From Sulfurovum sp. (GTDB lineage Bacteria; Campylobacterota; Campylobacteria; Campylobacterales; Sulfurovaceae): a stretch of 64,000 nucleotides of DNA. Positions 61,131 to 64,000 of this stretch are shown in pieces. The notes under the pieces are model-generated. The model was not told the DNA's origin and ran no database searches. It saw only the letters and a program-made list of their open reading frames with translations. The DNA lies in the NCBI GenBank assembly GCA_021166685.1, contig JAJPEU010000010.1, positions 186,001 through 250,000 on the forward strand, read 5' to 3'. Made by a program: the position numbers and the translations under genes. Within the stretch, counting starts at the first letter, position 1. Each line of letters starts with the position of its first letter.

Positions 61131-61646
61131 TCAATAAGTATTGCCGCCGCCGCGCATCATGCCTTTGGCGTTGTTTGGATTTTGCATCTGTTGGGTTTGG
61201 TGCGCATCAAGTTCTTTGGGTGTGATAATGCCGTTTTTATCGGTATCGATATCTCCAAATGCCGGAGCATTGCCTGCATTTCGCAGCATTTTGCCTTCTT
61301 CGGCAAGTTTGGTCATTCGTTTGGTGCGCCCTTCTTCAAACTCTTTTGGTGTAATCTGTCCGTTATTGTCAAGATCATACTCTGCAAACTGCGGCTGATT
61401 CATCCCGCGGTTTTGAGCCATGCCGCCGCCGCGCATCATGCCTTGGCCGTTTGCCCGCATATTGTAGGATTGTCTTTCTTGGGGAGACATGCTTTGCATA
61501 CGTTTTTGCATCTCTTGCTGAAAAGCCGCTCTTTTTTCTACGGGTACGCTCCCGCGCATATCCATAAGCTGCTCTGTACTCATTTGAGAAAAATCAGTAG
61601 CCCATGCCGTGCAGGCCAAAGTTGCCAATATCATTAGTCTTTTCAT
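61131..61646 (-). CDS. Exported EF-hand protein
   Basis: A 171-residue protein with a signal peptide (MKRLMILATLACTAWA). The middle is rich in Met, Gln and Arg (MQKRMQSMSPQERQSYNMR) and holds GMMRGGGMAQ. Two EF-hand loops follow: DLDNNGQITPKEF (about 96) and DTDKNGIITPKEL (about 135), each with the Asp/Asn ligands and Glu at position 12. The end repeats the motif as GMMRGGGNTY. It should bind calcium in the periplasm or outside. The Met/Gly-rich parts recall, only loosely, the GGGRR proteins at 4552 and 9270. Confidence 0.85.
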   Translation of the reverse strand: MKRLMILATLACTAWATDFSQMSTEQLMDMRGSVPVEKRAAFQQEMQKRMQSMSPQERQSYNMRANGQGMMRGGGMAQNRGMNQPQFAEYDLDNNGQITPKEFEEGRTKRMTKLAEEGKMLRNAGNAPAFGDIDTDKNGIITPKELDAHQTQQMQNPNNAKGMMRGGGNTY

Positions 61647-61803
61647 TATATTCTCCTTGAATATTATTACCTAAGCTTTTTTCGAAAGTATCGAAATCTA
61701 AGGAAACTTATTATATCCAATCTATATGAATCGTATATGAAACTTTTTCTCTAGGCGAATTTTGGCTATGATGCCGATGAAACATCTTCCAAGGAATAAA
61801 AAA

Positions 61804-63039
61804 ATGGTACGGTATGATCTAATCGTTGTAGGATCGGGTGCTGCGGGCATCATGGCTGCCATTACCGCCGCCCGTAACGATAAAAAAGTTTTGGTTCTGG
61901 AAAAGCTTTCAAAAATTGCTTCCAAACTGAAGGCTACAGGCGGGGGTCGCTGCAACCTGACAAATACTTTGGACAATGAAACATTTATGGAATGCTTTGG
62001 GCGCGATGGACGATTTATGTCCCCCGCTTTAGAACTTTTTGATCATAATGCATTGACGGCTTTTTTTAAAGAGGCAGGGGTTGAAACCCATGCCCCGGAC
62101 GGATATAGGGTTTTTCCTGTAACGCATAATGCTTCAACAGTTGTTGATGCGCTTCAAAACAAAATGGCAGGACTGGGGATAGAAGTGCTGTGCTCGCAAA
62201 AAGTAATCGCCTTAAATCATGAAGGCGGCACGATAACGGGGGTACGCACGCAAAAAGATATGTTTAGTGCCAAGCATGTTGTTTTGGCAACCGGAGGCAA
62301 AGGATATCCGATGTTGGGCGCTGAAGGGGACGGATATGCTTTGGCCCAATCAGTCGGACATAAAATAACAGAGCTTTATCCGGCCATGATGCCCCTTAAA
62401 ACAAAAGAAAAATGGGTAGCTACCTGCAGAGCGGATACAATCGCCAAGGTAGAAATGCTTGTTAATATGAAAAAATATACCCACCTTAGAGCAAAAGGCG
62501 ATCTTATCTTTACAAAAGACGGCATTCGCGGTCCTGTAGTTTTGGATTTTTCTCGAGAGATAACCCCGCTTTTGAGTAAGTTCAACGAAGTGCCTTTGCT
62601 GATGAATCTCACCAAAGGAATGAATGAAGCGCAGCTGCTGCAGCATTTTAAAACCCAAATAGCGAATGATCCTCATTGCACTACCTTGCAGTTGCTTCAA
62701 ACGTTACTGCCGGAGTCTGTTGCTGCGGAGCTTTGCAAAATGGCAGATGCCGATCCTTTGCTTTCTTTTGGCAAGCAAGCCGGAGCAGTCAGAGATAAAC
62801 TGTTAAAACTCTTGGCCTGGACTCCCCTAACCGTCATCGGTCATGACGGCTTTAGCAAAGCCATGATCACAAGAGGCGGAATCAGCCTTAAGGAGATAAA
62901 TCCCTATACGCTTGAAAGCAGAAAACTCAAAGGGCTTTATTTTTGCGGAGAGATCGTCAATCTTGACGGTCCGTGCGGAGGCTATAATCTCCAGTGGTCT
63001 TTTTCAAGCGGCGCTTTAGCCGGAAAATTGAGCACATAG
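61804..63039 (+). CDS. HI0933-family flavoprotein (NAD(P)/FAD-dependent oxidoreductase)
   Basis: A 411-residue FAD protein. The dinucleotide motif VVGSGAAGIMAAITAA opens the chain, followed by the family signature KLKATGGGRCNLTNT, the middle motif GVRTQKDMFSAKHVVLATGGKGYP in pieces, and the end GLYFCGEIVNLDGPCGGYNLQWSFSSG. These are marks of the HI0933/YhiN group. I start at ATG 61804 (MVRYDLIVVG) because AAGGAAT lies 8 nt before it; a longer frame from 61762 adds a basic leader without ribosome site. Substrate unknown. Confidence 0.92.
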   Translation: MVRYDLIVVGSGAAGIMAAITAARNDKKVLVLEKLSKIASKLKATGGGRCNLTNTLDNETFMECFGRDGRFMSPALELFDHNALTAFFKEAGVETHAPDGYRVFPVTHNASTVVDALQNKMAGLGIEVLCSQKVIALNHEGGTITGVRTQKDMFSAKHVVLATGGKGYPMLGAEGDGYALAQSVGHKITELYPAMMPLKTKEKWVATCRADTIAKVEMLVNMKKYTHLRAKGDLIFTKDGIRGPVVLDFSREITPLLSKFNEVPLLMNLTKGMNEAQLLQHFKTQIANDPHCTTLQLLQTLLPESVAAELCKMADADPLLSFGKQAGAVRDKLLKLLAWTPLTVIGHDGFSKAMITRGGISLKEINPYTLESRKLKGLYFCGEIVNLDGPCGGYNLQWSFSSGALAGKLST

Positions 63040-63057
63040 CATTTGTGCAGCACATGA

Positions 63058-63828
63058 TTATTTCTGCGCGTTTGCGCTAAAGAGCGTTCCTAGCGTTTGC
63101 TTTTGATTTAAAAGATAGGATTCCGCTGCGGATAGATCAAAGCCGCTGCATAGAAACATTTGTCTGTGATGCCTCATCATATAATGAGCAGCTTTAAGCT
63201 TAGTGACAATCCCGCCCGTTGCAAACTCATTATTTGGGGTTGCTTCATCCAGCAGCGCACTTTCGGGAAGTTTTTGAACCAATGGATAGATTGCTGCATC
63301 GTTATACTCTTTTGGATTTTTATCATAGTATCCATCGATATCGCTCAGAATGACTAGCAAATTTGCATCAACGGCATCGGCAACATTGGCCGAGAGCTGA
63401 TCGTTATCGCCAAAAAGCTGTTCGGGTGTTGAAGTAATATCATTTTCGTTGATGATTGGCAAAATATTATTTGTCAGCAGTGCATCAATGATTTCTTGGA
63501 ACATTTTTGTTCTTCTTCTTGAGTCAAAATCATCTTCCGTTAAAAGAATTTGTGCGATATCGATATCAAATATATCAAATTTCTTTTTATACGAAGCCAT
63601 CAAAATGGGCTGTCCGGCGGATGCCAATGCTTTTTTGCCGATTTGTTTTCTCTTGTCCAACTTGAGCGCAGAGTATCCGGCTGCCACTGCTCCCGAGGTT
63701 ACCAAAATCACATCATACTTCAACTTAAGTTTCGCAATCAGCGAAACCAGATTGAGCATTCTTTCTTTTGCGATCTGGTTGTCCTGTGTCAATACGGCGC
63801 TGCCTACTTTAATAACAATACGTTGCAT
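63058..63828 (-). CDS. proB: Glutamate 5-kinase
   Basis: First step of proline synthesis: phosphorylates glutamate. The 256-residue protein has VIKVGSAVLTQ at the N-terminus, VTSGAVAAGYSAL, the glutamate-binding INENDITSTPEQLFGDNDQLSA split over two pieces, ILSDIDGYYDKNP, and TGGIVTKLKAAHYM. It ends at the kinase domain and lacks the C-terminal PUA domain of the E. coli enzyme (367 residues), as in many Campylobacterota. The flanking 63829-64000 is AT-rich and holds AGGAG at its start codon side but no further gene. Confidence 0.95.
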   Translation of the reverse strand: MQRIVIKVGSAVLTQDNQIAKERMLNLVSLIAKLKLKYDVILVTSGAVAAGYSALKLDKRKQIGKKALASAGQPILMASYKKKFDIFDIDIAQILLTEDDFDSRRRTKMFQEIIDALLTNNILPIINENDITSTPEQLFGDNDQLSANVADAVDANLLVILSDIDGYYDKNPKEYNDAAIYPLVQKLPESALLDEATPNNEFATGGIVTKLKAAHYMMRHHRQMFLCSGFDLSAAESYLLNQKQTLGTLFSANAQK

Positions 63829-64000
63829 TTAACTCCTTTTTGTTTTTTTAATATCATCTATGCCTTAACTAAAATACCATAAGATTTTTAAATTTCAATA
63901 AAAAAAGTCTATTTGCTTGTGCCGGCGATTGCAATAATTGATTTTTAAAATACTATTTTTTTATTAATTATGATAGTATTATTTTATAGACGCAGAAAGG

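Noticed and set aside
1-64000. tRNA, rRNA or replication origin
   Set aside because: No T-loop type GTTCGAATC with matching acceptor stems, no rRNA-like conserved stretch and no DnaA-box cluster was seen by eye; a tRNAscan run would settle it.

Overview
The window looks like core chromosome of a free-living member of the Campylobacterota (Epsilonproteobacteria), probably a Sulfurovum/Sulfurimonas-type organism. The case rests on AT-rich DNA, on family content (COG3400-type TrkA protein, BioV-type esterase, Suv3-like helicase, DUF2202, DUF808, LemA/DUF2207), and on two gene orders I remember from Campylobacter/Helicobacter: ctpA-purC-purS-purQ-periplasmic protein-plsC next to clpB, and tgt-TrkA-like-aroB-mscS-mtaB-ftsH-like. 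The genus is inference. No rRNA, tRNA, CRISPR array, integrase or intact IS was found.

Layout. 1-4450: 5' part of valS, small proteins, a Tat-exported DUF2202 protein and a two-component system. 4550-9630: a secretion/outer-membrane locus in which a beta-barrel protein and a 1045-residue lipoprotein, behind a near-consensus promoter with a Fur box, are flanked by two small exported proteins that both end in GGGRR. 9670-20600: metabolic and stress genes (LOG, PFK, Fe-SOD, Na/Pi transporter, DUF2238, a TonB receptor with a structured leader, aldo/keto reductase, beta-CASP nuclease, degenerate SNase). 20700-24600: a tightly coupled cluster of two NifX/ORP-type proteins, two MinD-like ATPases with inserted ferredoxin domains and a radical SAM protein. 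24680-36210: ppsA, the plsC-to-ctpA operon, clpB, DUF808. 36400-39360: DUF2207 and LemA. 39460-42800: an accessory islet lying between a fragmentary and the genuine 3' end of tgt, with an IS30 remnant, a gene fragment, a poly-C tract and two secreted-protein genes. 42726-51650: the conserved tgt to bioV block. 51700-58120: Tyr-rich lipoprotein, Suv3-like and DEAD helicases, DUF6172, PilT. 58680-60210: a TetR regulator and a methyltransferase behind an array of four operators. 60240-64000: DUF3365 cytochrome, EF-hand protein, flavoprotein, proB.

Main discoveries. (i) The palindrome TGAACA-N2-TGTTCA occurs four times at exactly 42-bp centre spacing upstream of the TetR gene and twice at the promoter of the ORP-like cluster about 38 kb away; in both places one copy fills the spacer of a TTGACA-N17-TATAAT promoter. 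This predicts a regulon joining the TetR protein to the Fe-S ATPase/radical SAM cluster. (ii) The leader of the TonB receptor can fold into a closed multi-stem element whose closing helix competes with a hairpin that hides the Shine-Dalgarno sequence, an architecture typical of riboswitches, with no class I recognise. (iii) An FtsH paralogue has lost its HExxH protease motif. (iv) The tgt-associated islet is bounded by a 65-bp direct repeat of the tgt 3' end. Everything was read by eye; no alignment, folding or database search was run.
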